Positions 45,139 through 54,000 of a DNA stretch of 64,000 nucleotides are shown piece after piece. Position numbers and translations under genes: made by a program. Source of the stretch: an uncultured Lachnoclostridium sp. (lineage in GTDB: Bacteria; Bacillota; Clostridia; Lachnospirales; Lachnospiraceae); the NCBI GenBank assembly GCA_930986645.1, contig CAKNJS010000004.1, forward strand, positions 1 to 64,000, read 5' to 3'. Under the pieces are notes generated by a model that saw only the letters and a list, made by a program, of their open reading frames with translations, did not search any database and was not told the origin of the DNA. The number at the start of each line of letters is the position of its first letter. The stretch's first letter is position 1.

Positions 45139-45807
45139 ATGGAAAAGAAAGAGAAGTTTGCTGCGGACACTTCGGGAAGAAATGCATCTGCATGGGCAAA
45201 AGCCCTGATAATCCTTCTGATCGGACTGACGATCGCTCATCTCGGAGTGACGCTGTTTTTACTGTCTGAGCTGGGGGCAGACACATTTACAGTATTTATT
45301 CAGGGATTGTCAAGGGTATTCGGATTGACAGTAGGTACAGTCCATGTGATCGTGCTCTGTATCCTTATGGTTGTAATGCTCCTGACGACAAAAGGCTATG
45401 TCAAGCCGGGTACAGTTGTGTGCGCGTTCTGCGGAGGGCCGATCATAGATCTGTTTACATGGCTGCTGGGCGGTTACATTAACGGCGGATCCGCGATGGC
45501 GGTCCGTATTGTAAGTATGCTTCTGGGATGCGTGATTCTTTCCGCAGGTATGTCGATTGTCATCAACAGTAATGCGGGAACAGGCCCTAATGATCTGGTG
45601 GCGGTTATTCTGTCAGATATGATTGAGTCCGTACAGTTCCGCTGGATCAGAGTGGGATGCGATCTGTTCTTTGTCGTGCTGGGATTTATACTGGGCGGCA
45701 CAGTGGGGGCGGGAACAGTAGCAGCAGTCTTTCTTACCGGGCCTCTTGTTCAGTTCTGGCTGCCAAAGACAAAACGGATCGTGCAGTCTGTGCTTCATGA
45801 AGAGTAA
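45139..45807 (+). CDS. YczE/YyaS-YitT-like membrane protein
   Basis: A 222-residue membrane protein with five to six helices. The pattern LGVTLFLLSELGADTFTVFIQGLS near residue 33, TTKGYVKPGTVVCAFCGGP, and NAGTGPNDLVAVILSD near 145 is that of the YczE branch of the YitT/DUF161-related membrane proteins, linked in Bacillus subtilis to surfactin synthetase function but otherwise uncharacterised. GGCGGAGGAA precedes the ATG. Function unknown. Confidence 0.75.
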   Translation: MEKKEKFAADTSGRNASAWAKALIILLIGLTIAHLGVTLFLLSELGADTFTVFIQGLSRVFGLTVGTVHVIVLCILMVVMLLTTKGYVKPGTVVCAFCGGPIIDLFTWLLGGYINGGSAMAVRIVSMLLGCVILSAGMSIVINSNAGTGPNDLVAVILSDMIESVQFRWIRVGCDLFFVVLGFILGGTVGAGTVAAVFLTGPLVQFWLPKTKRIVQSVLHEE

Positions 45808-45887
45808 AAGCGGTACATAATAAGAATAATAAAAGAGAACTGTTAATGGACGGATATCGGATCCGATATAGAAGAAAGGAAGATAAA

Positions 45888-47258
45888 ATGGATAAGTATG
45901 ATGTGATTATTATCGGTGCAGGTCCGGGGGGAATTTTTGCGGCATATGAACTGACGCAGAAGGCTCCCGGGCTTAAAACAGCTGTATTTGAAGCAGGAAA
46001 TCCTCTGGAAAAGAGAAAATGCCCGATTGACGGAAAGAAAGTGAAGAGCTGCATTAACTGCAGAACCTGCGCCATTATGAGCGGATTCGGGGGAGCAGGT
46101 GCATTTTCCGATGGAAAATACAATATCACCAATGATTTCGGAGGAACGCTCTATGAATATATCGGGAAAGATACAGCCATAGACCTGATGAATTATGTGG
46201 ATGAGATCAATGTGCGCTATGGCGGGAAAGGTACGAAGATGTATTCCACGGCAGGGACCAAGTTTAAGAAGCTGTGTATGCAGAATAAGCTGAAACTTCT
46301 GGATGCATCGGTACGCCATCTCGGAACGGATATTAATTATGTAGTGTTGGAAAATCTGTTTGAGGAGCTTAAAGACAAGATTGAGTTCCACTTTAACTGC
46401 CACGTGGATAATCTGGAGAAGACTGAAAAAGGATACAGGATCGACTGCGCCGGAGAGTCTTACGAGTGTGAAAAATGCATTGTATCCGTGGGGCGCAGCG
46501 GAAGCAAATGGATGGAAAAGATCTGTGAGGGACTTTCCATTCCGACGAAATCCAACCGTGTGGATATCGGAGTCAGGGTGGAGCTGCCGGCGGTGATTTT
46601 CTCTCATCTGACGGATGAGCTTTATGAGAGCAAAATCGTGTACCGCACGGAAAAGTTTGAGGATAAAGTAAGGACATTCTGTATGAATCCCTACGGAATT
46701 GTCGTCAACGAGAATACTAATGGCATCGTGACGGTAAACGGACACAGTTACGAGGATCCGGCGAAACAGACAGAGAATACCAATTTTGCTCTTCTGGTGG
46801 AGAAACATTTTTCCGAGCCTTTCAAAGACAGCAATGGATACGGAGAGAGTATTGCCCGGCTTTCCAATATGCTGGGCGGAGGTGTGCTTGTTCAGAGGTT
46901 CGGAGATCTGATACGCGGCAGGAGAAGTACTGCTAAAAGAATAGAGGAAGGGTTCGTGCGGCCTACGCTCTCTGCAGAACCGGGAGATTTGAGTCTGGTG
47001 CTTCCGAAACGTATTCTTGACGGTATTATTGAGATGGTATATGCACTTGATAAAATCGCACCGGGAACCGCAAATGACGATACGCTGCTCTATGGTGTGG
47101 AAGTGAAGTTCTACAATATGGAAGTACAGCTTGACGAGAATCTGGAGACAATCCATAAAGGACTCTATGTGATCGGAGACGGAAGCGGTGTGACACATTC
47201 ATTGTCTCATGCATCTGCCAGCGGTGTGTATGTGGCAAGAGAGATTGCGGAGGGCTGA
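45888..47258 (+). CDS. FAD-dependent oxidoreductase (COG2509 type) with CxxCxxC motif
   Basis: A 456-residue flavoprotein. The dinucleotide fold VIIIGAGPGGIFAAYEL starts near residue 6, with FEAG closing the first Rossmann unit. A cysteine cluster CINCRTC near residue 55 runs directly into MSGFGGAGAFSDGKYN, the signature of the COG2509 uncharacterised FAD-dependent dehydrogenases. The C-terminus GLYVIGDGSGVTHSLSHASASG contacts FAD. Substrate unknown; the cysteines could be redox-active or bind a metal or cluster. ATG 45888 follows AAAGGAAGATAAA. The next gene starts 4 bases later. Confidence 0.85.
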   Translation: MDKYDVIIIGAGPGGIFAAYELTQKAPGLKTAVFEAGNPLEKRKCPIDGKKVKSCINCRTCAIMSGFGGAGAFSDGKYNITNDFGGTLYEYIGKDTAIDLMNYVDEINVRYGGKGTKMYSTAGTKFKKLCMQNKLKLLDASVRHLGTDINYVVLENLFEELKDKIEFHFNCHVDNLEKTEKGYRIDCAGESYECEKCIVSVGRSGSKWMEKICEGLSIPTKSNRVDIGVRVELPAVIFSHLTDELYESKIVYRTEKFEDKVRTFCMNPYGIVVNENTNGIVTVNGHSYEDPAKQTENTNFALLVEKHFSEPFKDSNGYGESIARLSNMLGGGVLVQRFGDLIRGRRSTAKRIEEGFVRPTLSAEPGDLSLVLPKRILDGIIEMVYALDKIAPGTANDDTLLYGVEVKFYNMEVQLDENLETIHKGLYVIGDGSGVTHSLSHASASGVYVAREIAEG

Positions 47259-47262
47259 GTTT

Positions 47263-48081
47263 ATGAAAATGACTATGCTGGGAACCGGCAGTGCAGTCGT
47301 GACAGAATGTTATAATACCTGCTTCGTGCTCAGTGACGGTGATAAATACTTTCTCGTGGACGGCGGGGGAGGAAACGGTATCCTTAGACAGCTTAAAAAG
47401 GCGGGGATTGACTGGAAGAAAATACATGATATCTTTGTCACGCACAGGCACATGGATCATATTCTCGGAGTAATGTGGATGATCCGCATGATTACACAGG
47501 CAATGAAGCAGGATGCTTATAAGGAAAAAGTCCGGATATACGGACACAAAAAGGTTCTTCTTATACTGGATGATATGTCACATATGCTTCTCTCGAAGAA
47601 AGAGACGGAGTTTATCGGGAAACGCATTCTTTTTATGCCGGTATCAGACGGGGATGTATACGAGATTATCGGCCATAAAACCACGTTTTTTAATATTCAT
47701 TCGTCAAAAACCAAACAACATGGCTTTGCCATGTATCTGAATGAAACAGATAAATTGAGCTGCTGTGGAGACGAACCGTATAACGACTTGGAAAGAATGT
47801 ATGTGCAGGGAAGCAGGTGGCTTCTGCATGAAGCGTTCTGTCTGGATGAGGATGCATCGGTATATTCTCCTTATGAAAAACATCATTCGACGGTAAAGGA
47901 TGCCTGTATAACGGCGGAAAAGCTCCAAGTGGAGAATCTGGTGCTCTATCATACGGAAGATTCGGATATCACGGCAAGAAAGGAACGATATACAGCGGAA
48001 GGCAGGCAGTATTTCAGCGGCAGCCTGTATGTGCCGGATGATCTGGAAACAATCTGTCTTACAAAAGAGGAAAATGAGTGA
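47263..48081 (+). CDS. MBL-fold metallohydrolase (RNase Z-like)
   Basis: A 272-residue metallo-beta-lactamase-fold enzyme. It starts MKMTMLGTGSAVVTECYNTCF, has the metal motif FVTHRHMDHILG (H-x-H-x-D-H) near residue 67, later ligands in LHEAF, and YHTEDSD near residue 230. The layout resembles RNase Z/arylsulfatase-like MBL proteins but is not a typical tRNase Z, lacking its exosite arm. ATG 47263 follows GGAGGGCTGAG. It overlaps or abuts the HAD phosphatase gene and lies 4 bases after the flavoprotein gene, so three genes are probably co-transcribed. Confidence 0.85.
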   Translation: MKMTMLGTGSAVVTECYNTCFVLSDGDKYFLVDGGGGNGILRQLKKAGIDWKKIHDIFVTHRHMDHILGVMWMIRMITQAMKQDAYKEKVRIYGHKKVLLILDDMSHMLLSKKETEFIGKRILFMPVSDGDVYEIIGHKTTFFNIHSSKTKQHGFAMYLNETDKLSCCGDEPYNDLERMYVQGSRWLLHEAFCLDEDASVYSPYEKHHSTVKDACITAEKLQVENLVLYHTEDSDITARKERYTAEGRQYFSGSLYVPDDLETICLTKEENE

Positions 48082-48085
48082 ACAT

Positions 48086-48928
48086 ATGATCAAATTACTT
48101 GCAGTGGATATGGATGGAACATGTCTGGACAGGCGCAGCAGGATAACAGACCGTATGCTTCTTGCACTGAGAGAAACTGCTGCAAAAGGTATTATTGTAG
48201 TTCCGGCAACCGGACGGAATCTGGAGTGTATTCCCCACAGGCTGGCGGAAGGTACACTGCGCCGCACGGGTACATCCGATGACTATGCAAACAGAGGAAT
48301 GTTCCGCTATGTAATCAGTTCAAACGGTGCAAGAGTCACGGATATACAAAAAAAGAAGGAAATTTTCAGGGCATCTGTGCCGGCGGAGGAGGTGCTGCCT
48401 CTTCTCAGGCAGTGCCGGGGAAGGTATTTCGGGATTGCGTCCCATGTCCGGCATCGTTATCTGCTTCAGGGACGTCTGCTCACGATGGCGGGACGGCTGA
48501 TCTACGGCAAAGATGCAGGAGGCGTTTACTGTGTCCGTGATATGGAAAGGTTTATCCGAAGAAACGGATGCGAAGTGGAAGAATTTCAGTTTTATTTTCT
48601 GTTGCCGGGAGCAAAGAAAAAACTGCAGGCGGTGTTAGACAGGCATCCGGCACTCCATGCGGCATACACCGGAATCTATGCAGAGGTATATGCTGAGGAG
48701 GCTTCTAAAGGAAAGGCACTGGAGGCACTGGCAGAACATCTCGGCATCAGAAGAGATGAAATTGCCTGTATCGGAGACGGGGAAAATGATCTGTCTATGT
48801 TTGAAGCCTCCGGACTTAAGATTGCCATGGGGAATGCGGCAGACAGTCTGAAGATGCGGGCGGATTATGTTGCGGGTACGAACAGTAATGACGGTGCGGC
48901 AAAAGCGATCGAACAGTATGTTTTATAA
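48086..48928 (+). CDS. Cof-type HAD-superfamily phosphatase
   Basis: A 280-residue HAD phosphatase of the Cof/IIB branch. Motif I is AVDMDGTCLD near residue 5 with the nucleophile Asp, motif II is in PATGRNLE, motif III Lys is in ASKGKALEALAEHLG near 212, and motif IV is IGDGENDLSMFEASG. The cap lies between about residues 85 and 190. These enzymes act on sugar phosphates or flavin precursors. The start could also be ATG 48074 inside the stop of the preceding gene; 48086 gives the usual MIKLLAVDMDGT beginning. Confidence 0.9.
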   Translation: MIKLLAVDMDGTCLDRRSRITDRMLLALRETAAKGIIVVPATGRNLECIPHRLAEGTLRRTGTSDDYANRGMFRYVISSNGARVTDIQKKKEIFRASVPAEEVLPLLRQCRGRYFGIASHVRHRYLLQGRLLTMAGRLIYGKDAGGVYCVRDMERFIRRNGCEVEEFQFYFLLPGAKKKLQAVLDRHPALHAAYTGIYAEVYAEEASKGKALEALAEHLGIRRDEIACIGDGENDLSMFEASGLKIAMGNAADSLKMRADYVAGTNSNDGAAKAIEQYVL

Positions 48929-48936
48929 AATACGAA

Positions 48937-48975
48937 CGGGGACGCAGTAAATCTGTGAATTTTACTGCGTCCCCG
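48937..48975. terminator. Bidirectional terminator
   Basis: CGGGGACGCAGTAAA (48937-48951) and TTTACTGCGTCCCCG (48961-48975) form a perfect 15-bp stem with a 9-base loop between two convergent genes. T-runs are weak, but AT-rich tracts follow on the minus side. Confidence 0.7.
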
Positions 48976-49001
48976 GCTGCAGTAAGTGGCTCCCTGTATT
49001 G

Positions 49002-49250
49002 TTAATTCATCTGTACGATTGATTTTACGTGGTCAATTTCAGCCTGTGTCGCTTTTTCGGCCGGAACATAGTAACTGCGTTCTCTGGCTGCATCGTACAT
49101 CTTTTCCTGAGACATCTCGCACTGGTTGCGGATCTGTTTCAGGCACTGCTTCAGTTCTTTGTTTTCTGTCTGGGGGATCATATCCCCGAACATTTTGAGT
49201 TCACCGTTAATGCCGACAAGGGCGTCGGCAACCATTGTCTTTTCGTCCAT
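49002..49250 (-). CDS. Small CotF-like spore coat protein, C-terminal type
   Basis: An 82-residue mostly helical protein related to the CotF coat family: MVADALVGINGELKMFGDMIPQTENKELKQCLKQIRNQCEMSQEKMYDAARERSYY pattern, with the two-helix ferritin-like look of CotF proteins and the ending YYVPAEKATQAEIDHVKS. In Bacillus CotF is cleaved into two pieces; here two separate small genes lie side by side. ATG 49250 follows GAGAGGTATC; the longer upstream frame is not supported. Expression during sporulation is inferred from the family. Confidence 0.75.
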   Translation of the reverse strand: MDEKTMVADALVGINGELKMFGDMIPQTENKELKQCLKQIRNQCEMSQEKMYDAARERSYYVPAEKATQAEIDHVKSIVQMN

Positions 49251-49317
49251 TTTGATACCTCTCTGAATTACTTTCTCTTTGTTTCGAAGCCTGATTCTGT
49301 ATGCCGTTATCATTGCT

Positions 49318-49500
49318 TTACAGGAATTTCAAGAGTTCCTGTTTATTCTTCATTGCGGAATCAGCCGCATCCTGAAACAGCTTTTTGATCTCAGGGTCTT
49401 CAGCTTTGGAAGCATAGTCTGTCATCTTACAGTGGGTTGTGGAATAGCCGCCGATAAGATGACGCAGATTCTGAAGATCAAGAATTGAAATCTCTGACAT
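49318..49500 (-). CDS. Small CotF-like spore coat protein, N-terminal type
   Basis: A 60-residue helical protein (SEISILDLQNLRHLIGGYSTTH then KMTDYASKAEDPEIKKLFQDAADSA) of the CotF-like group common in Clostridia. It starts at ATG 49500, where AAGGAGG is 8 bases away; the ATG at 49506 is only 2 bases from that site. It lies 67 bases upstream of the second CotF-like gene on the same strand, so the two are probably co-expressed in the mother cell. Function in coat assembly is inferred. Confidence 0.75.
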   Translation of the reverse strand: MSEISILDLQNLRHLIGGYSTTHCKMTDYASKAEDPEIKKLFQDAADSAMKNKQELLKFL

Positions 49501-49528
49501 TGTCATAACCTCCTTGTACTATATGAAT

Positions 49529-50260
49529 TCAGGTACTAGTATGTCCTGATTTATCCCGGTTTATAAGTGAGTGAAGAACAAATTCGTGGAAAAGCCCTCT
49601 CATTTCCGGAGAAGAGCGGTACATACATTCGGGATGCCATTGAACGCCTATGGCAAAAGGATGATTCCGGATTTCCACCGCCTCGATTGTATCATCCGAT
49701 GCCCGGGCACTTATCTGTACATTTTCTCCCGGTTCATTTACAGCCTGATGATGAAAACTGTTTACAAAAAGACAGGAGCCGATATATTTCCTGATACGGC
49801 TCCCCTCTTCTGTACGGATTCTGTGACTGATCTCGCTTCTTGCGGCAGACTGCTGCATATGGTCAATGGTTTTCCGCGGAATAAGGGATATATCCTGCCA
49901 TACAGTTCCGCCGCAGGCAACACTTAAGATCTGCATTCCCCGGCAAATGGCAAGAACCGGTTTGCGTGAGCGCAGTATTCTTTTCATAAGACGGATCTGG
50001 AAGAGATCCACAGTGACGCAGGTCTTTTGGTTCCCGGTCTGAGGTTCCTCGCCGAAGAGCAGCGGAGTGATATCATCCCCTCCGCAGAAAAGAAATCCAT
50101 CACATAAGGATGTGTATTCATCAAGAAGATGATCGCTGCGCACGATGGGCAGGACAAGAGGAATTCCTTTTGCATAACGCACAGACTGTATATACGGGTT
50201 GGTGACAAACTGACGGTTTCGGGTAAATCCGCAGACGATTATTCCGATTTTAGGTTCCAT
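49529..50260 (-). CDS. Gamma-glutamyl-gamma-aminobutyrate hydrolase-like (C26 peptidase)
   Basis: A 243-residue class I glutamine amidotransferase-fold hydrolase of the C26 family. The nucleophile Cys is in LAICRGMQILSVACGG near residue 107, and the His and Glu of the triad are in GVQWHPECMY near 220. LFCGGDDITPLLFGEE near residue 55 is the usual oxyanion region. The family cleaves gamma-glutamyl amide bonds, for example in putrescine degradation; the substrate here is not set by context. AAGGAGAGCTT precedes the ATG. It is divergent from the M19 dipeptidase gene. Confidence 0.85.
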   Translation of the reverse strand: MEPKIGIIVCGFTRNRQFVTNPYIQSVRYAKGIPLVLPIVRSDHLLDEYTSLCDGFLFCGGDDITPLLFGEEPQTGNQKTCVTVDLFQIRLMKRILRSRKPVLAICRGMQILSVACGGTVWQDISLIPRKTIDHMQQSAARSEISHRIRTEEGSRIRKYIGSCLFVNSFHHQAVNEPGENVQISARASDDTIEAVEIRNHPFAIGVQWHPECMYRSSPEMRGLFHEFVLHSLINRDKSGHTST

Positions 50261-50422
50261 AAGCTCTCCTTACATAGTTCTTTTCTCATGTCCCGGCAAA
50301 CAGGACGGACGTATGTTAGAGTATGTACGAAAATGGAAAATTATACATATAATACGGAGATTGATCCGGTATATATAAATTATGCGATTGAATATATTAC
50401 ATACATGGAAAGGAGAAAAGCG

Positions 50423-51454
50423 ATGAAGTGGATTGATATGCATTGTGATACGCTCAGCGAGGTCGTAAAGAATCCGGAATATGGCAGCCTGAAAAGAAAC
50501 CGTCTGTCTGTGGATATAGAAAGGCTGAAACAGGCAGGGGCGGCACAGTTTTTCGCGTGCTATGTAAATGCAGCTGATTACGGGGAGAAATCTGAGGGCC
50601 TTACTGCGTATGCGGACAGCAGAGTTCAGGTAAAGCCGGAAGACAGGGAACGCTGGGATGCGGCATACGAAGCTGTGCTGGAGATGACGGCATATGCAGG
50701 AGAAGAGTGCGGTGCAGAATTTCAGATTGCAAAAACCTCTGCAGATATATCGTCAAACAGGATGGGAAACAGCAGCTGTACAAATAGTACTGCAGGCATC
50801 CTTACAGTAGAAGAAGGCGGAGTCTTAAACGGCAGCCTTTCCCGGCTGGATGAGCTGTATGAAAAAGGCGTCCGCCTAGTCACCCTGACATGGAACTATG
50901 AGAATTGTATCGGATATCCAAACAGCCGTGACAAAAATATTATGAAAAAAGGTCTTACAGATTTTGGGATACAGACAGTAGAGCGGATGAATGAACTGGG
51001 TATGATCGTGGATGTATCCCATCTGTCAGACGGAGGCTTTTGGGATTGTATCAGATACAGCAGACGCCCTATAGCGGCCTCCCACTCAAATGCCAGAAGC
51101 CTCTGCCGGCACCCGAGAAATTTGAGCGATGAGATGCTGCGTGCGCTGGGGGAAAACGGAGGTGCAGCAGGATTGAATTTTTATTCTGCGTTTCTAAGGG
51201 GGAAGAGCGGTGCGTCTCCTGAGGATATTGCAGAGCATGCAGTGTGGATGATCGGAAAAGGCGGCGAGGATACGGCCGCACTGGGAACGGATTTCGATGG
51301 TTTTAATCCGGCGGCCCTGCCGGCCGGCGTGCAGGGAGTACAGGATATGGAAAAAGTATGGGATGCAATGAGAAAGAAAGGCATTACACCCCGCCAGTTA
51401 GATAAGATTGCTTACGGAAATGTAATGCGTGTGATACGTGAGGTATGGAAGTAA
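50423..51454 (+). CDS. Membrane dipeptidase-family (M19) metallopeptidase
   Basis: A 343-residue peptidase of family M19 (renal dipeptidase type). It begins MKWIDMHCDTLSE with the first zinc ligands H-x-D, has a bridging Glu near LTVEEGGVL (about residue 130), MIVDVSHLSDGGFWD near 195, and PIAASHSNARSLCRHPRNLSD near 215. The C-terminal ALGTDFDGF closes the site. It hydrolyses dipeptides, often with a D-residue or dehydro group. ATG 50423 follows AAAGGAGAAAAGC; an upstream in-frame extension is not supported. Confidence 0.92.
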   Translation: MKWIDMHCDTLSEVVKNPEYGSLKRNRLSVDIERLKQAGAAQFFACYVNAADYGEKSEGLTAYADSRVQVKPEDRERWDAAYEAVLEMTAYAGEECGAEFQIAKTSADISSNRMGNSSCTNSTAGILTVEEGGVLNGSLSRLDELYEKGVRLVTLTWNYENCIGYPNSRDKNIMKKGLTDFGIQTVERMNELGMIVDVSHLSDGGFWDCIRYSRRPIAASHSNARSLCRHPRNLSDEMLRALGENGGAAGLNFYSAFLRGKSGASPEDIAEHAVWMIGKGGEDTAALGTDFDGFNPAALPAGVQGVQDMEKVWDAMRKKGITPRQLDKIAYGNVMRVIREVWK

Positions 51455-51537
51455 AAGCCCTTTTCCTTTTGTATGTCAGTATGATAAAATATAAAAGATG
51501 CAGTTACTAATGAGAGTGAGAGAACAGGAGGACTTAC

Positions 51538-52797
51538 ATGGAAAACAAAAGAATCATTCAGGTGGAAGAGAAAGTACCCTTTAAAATGCTGGTGCCCCTG
51601 AGCATCCAGCACATGTTTGCGATGTTCGGCGCGTCCGTGCTCGTACCTTTTGTATTCGGCATTAACCCAGCGGTCGTGCTTTTTATGAACGGAATCGGTA
51701 CGCTTCTCTTTATCCTGATCACAAAGGGAAGAGCGCCGGCATATCTGGGATCCAGTTTTGCCTTTCTGGCACCTGCGGGGGTTGTTATTTCTAAGTGGGG
51801 ATATGAATACGCTCTTGGAGGCTTTGTTGTGGTCGGTTTCCTCGGCTGCATACTGGCCGTGCTTATCTACAAATTCGGATCTGACTGGATCGATGTAGTG
51901 CTGCCGCCTGCGGCGATGGGCCCTGTTGTAGCTCTGATCGGGCTGGAACTTGCAGGAACAGCGGCATCTAATGCGGGGCTTACCGATGAAGTGATCGATG
52001 TAAAAAATGTGATCGTATTTCTCGTAACCCTTCTGACGGCTGTTCTTGGTTCTGTTTTATTCCGCGGTTTTCTGTCAGTTATTCCGATCCTGATCGCTAT
52101 TATTGCCGGTTATATAGCAGCCCTTGCCTGCGGCATTGTGGATTTTTCGCAGGTTGCAGCAGCACCGCTTTTTTCAATCCCGAACTTTTCTGCGCCGAAA
52201 TTTAAGTGGGAGGCGATCGTGATCATTATTCCGGTATTGCTTGTTATTACATCAGAGCATATCGGCCATCAGATCGTGACCAGCAAGATCGTGGGCAGAG
52301 ATCTCTTAAAAGATCCGGGGCTCCACCGCTCCCTCTTTGCTGATAACTTCTCCAGTATGCTCTCGGGCCTGATCGGTTCTGTGCCGACGACGACGTACGG
52401 CGAGAATATCGGTGTCATGGCGATGACAAAGGTTTACAGTGTATATGTGATCGGCGGTGCGGCAGTGCTGTCCATCATCTGTTCTTTTATCGGAAAGATG
52501 ACGACACTGATCAATACGATACCGGGACCTGTTATCGGCGGCATCTCGTTCTTGCTGTACGGTATGATCGGTACATCGGGTATCCGCATTCTGGTAGAGT
52601 CACAGGTGGACTATAACAGATCCAGAAATATGGCTATGACATCTGTTATATTCGTAGTCGGCCTGTCCGGTATCACGGTACAGTTCGGAAGTATTCAGCT
52701 TACGGGAATGGTGCTCGCCTGTGTGGTAGGCATGCTCATGGGACTGATGTTCTATATCTTTGACAGGCTGAATCTTATGAATGACAGGGAAGACTAA
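51538..52797 (+). CDS. uraA: Uracil/xanthine permease (NCS2 family)
   Basis: A 419-residue nucleobase:proton symporter with about 14 helices. Signatures are PLSIQHMFAMFGASVLVPFVFGINP near the start, GSSFAFLAPAG (TM3 strand region), the TM8 glutamate in ITSEHIGHQIVTS near residue 240, and GSVPTTTYGENIGVMAMT near 280. The pattern is closest to UraA-type uracil permeases, though xanthine permeases share it. ACAGGAGGACTTAC precedes the ATG. A strong terminator follows. Confidence 0.92.
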   Translation: MENKRIIQVEEKVPFKMLVPLSIQHMFAMFGASVLVPFVFGINPAVVLFMNGIGTLLFILITKGRAPAYLGSSFAFLAPAGVVISKWGYEYALGGFVVVGFLGCILAVLIYKFGSDWIDVVLPPAAMGPVVALIGLELAGTAASNAGLTDEVIDVKNVIVFLVTLLTAVLGSVLFRGFLSVIPILIAIIAGYIAALACGIVDFSQVAAAPLFSIPNFSAPKFKWEAIVIIIPVLLVITSEHIGHQIVTSKIVGRDLLKDPGLHRSLFADNFSSMLSGLIGSVPTTTYGENIGVMAMTKVYSVYVIGGAAVLSIICSFIGKMTTLINTIPGPVIGGISFLLYGMIGTSGIRILVESQVDYNRSRNMAMTSVIFVVGLSGITVQFGSIQLTGMVLACVVGMLMGLMFYIFDRLNLMNDRED

Positions 52798-52808
52798 AGT
52801 GTTGTTTT

Positions 52809-52842
52809 AATTGGCGCCGGTTTATACCGGTGCTAATTTTTT
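52809..52842 (+). terminator. Terminator after the uracil permease gene
   Basis: AATTGGCGCCGG (52809-52820) pairs along 12 positions with CCGGTGCTAATT (52827-52838), with two G-U pairs, and is followed by a T-run ending in TTTTTTC. Confidence 0.85.
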
Positions 52843-52939
52843 CTTAAAAAATAATATATGGAAAAGTTAAGAATCCATTCAAAAAGTTCGTCGAAAAGAT
52901 TGGGTATAATCTCCTTATTGAAAAGGAGGAGATGCCCTT

Positions 52940-53833
52940 ATGCGGGAGGAATGGGAAAGCGAGAGCAGATACAGGGGGAACAGATACAAAGTAAACAGAT
53001 ATGAGGAAAGCCGGTATACAGGAGGCGTCAGGTCAGGAAAACGCAGAAAAAAGAGAAGGGTGAGAAGAAGGCACAGGATTCTGAAAAGCATTCTCTGCAT
53101 CGCGATTATCATACCGATGATCACAGCGGTTCTTTGGGCAAAAGATATGATCACCGGAAAGAGCAGTCTGGCAGTGATGGCTCTGTTCAACCCGAAAGTG
53201 CGGGAAGTGATGGCGGATAAAGATCAGTATCCGGAACAGCTGATCGAGCTGCTGAAAAATAATGAGGAGACAGTGGACTTTGTTTTTGATTATCCGAAAA
53301 AGAAAGACACTCCGCCGGCGGACACAGTCGGTGAAGTAGTACAAGGTCAGATTCCTCTGCTCCTGCAGTGGGATGAACGATGGGGATACGCGTTTTATTC
53401 GGACGACATGATCGCTGTCAACGGGTGCGGGCCGACGGCAATCGCTATGGTGGCGGCAGGACTGACAGGCGACAATACTATAACGCCATATAAGGTGGCG
53501 CAGTTTTCCGCTGAGAACGGATATTATGCCGGAGATGCAGGAACAAGCTGGACACTGATGACGGACGGCGCGCGGCAGTTCGGAATATACGGGGAAGAGA
53601 TGGGGCTTAGCGAGAGCGGGGTATTCTCTGCATTGGAAAACGGACATCCGATCATATGCAGTATGAGACCGGGAGACTTTACAACGACCGGACACTTTAT
53701 CGTACTGACCGGAGTCGAAGACGGGAAGATCCGGGTAAACGATCCGAACAGCCGGGTACGCAGTGAGAAGCTGTGGGATTACAGCAGGCTGGAGTACCAG
53801 ATCAACAATCTGTGGGTGTATACGGCGATGTAG
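52940..53833 (+). CDS. Membrane-anchored C39-like cysteine peptidase
   Basis: A 297-residue protein. A highly basic N-terminus (residues 1-45) precedes one membrane helix at about residues 46-65, so the rest is probably outside. Residues 135-297 match the Peptidase_C39_2 fold: IPLLLQWDERWGYAFY, then Cys of NGCGPTAIAMV near 165 as nucleophile, and His of TGHFIVLTGVE near 247, with NDPNSR after it. Such proteins may cleave surface peptides or proteins; the target is unknown. AAGGAGGAGATG precedes the ATG at 52940. Confidence 0.8.
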   Translation: MREEWESESRYRGNRYKVNRYEESRYTGGVRSGKRRKKRRVRRRHRILKSILCIAIIIPMITAVLWAKDMITGKSSLAVMALFNPKVREVMADKDQYPEQLIELLKNNEETVDFVFDYPKKKDTPPADTVGEVVQGQIPLLLQWDERWGYAFYSDDMIAVNGCGPTAIAMVAAGLTGDNTITPYKVAQFSAENGYYAGDAGTSWTLMTDGARQFGIYGEEMGLSESGVFSALENGHPIICSMRPGDFTTTGHFIVLTGVEDGKIRVNDPNSRVRSEKLWDYSRLEYQINNLWVYTAM

Positions 53834-53841
53834 AGACTAAG

Positions 53842-53876
53842 CCGGCAGTTATTCTTATTAACTGCCGGTTACTTTT
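53842..53876 (+). terminator. Terminator after the C39-like gene
   Basis: CCGGCAGTTA (53842-53851) and TAACTGCCGG (53859-53868) form a perfect 10-bp stem, followed by TTACTTTTTT. Confidence 0.85.
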
Positions 53877-54000
53877 TTGTCTGTATTTGTGAAAAAGGCT
53901 CAGTTGTGAGGGACATATGAAAACTGGTATAATGTGTGCAGGAAGAATATGTATAAGATGAAATGTGCATAACAGGATAATTGACGAGGAGGATACAGAT

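Noticed and set aside
45843-47198. Long minus-strand open frame of about 450 codons opposite the FAD oxidoreductase gene
   Set aside because: Shadow of the flavoprotein gene; no recognisable domain.
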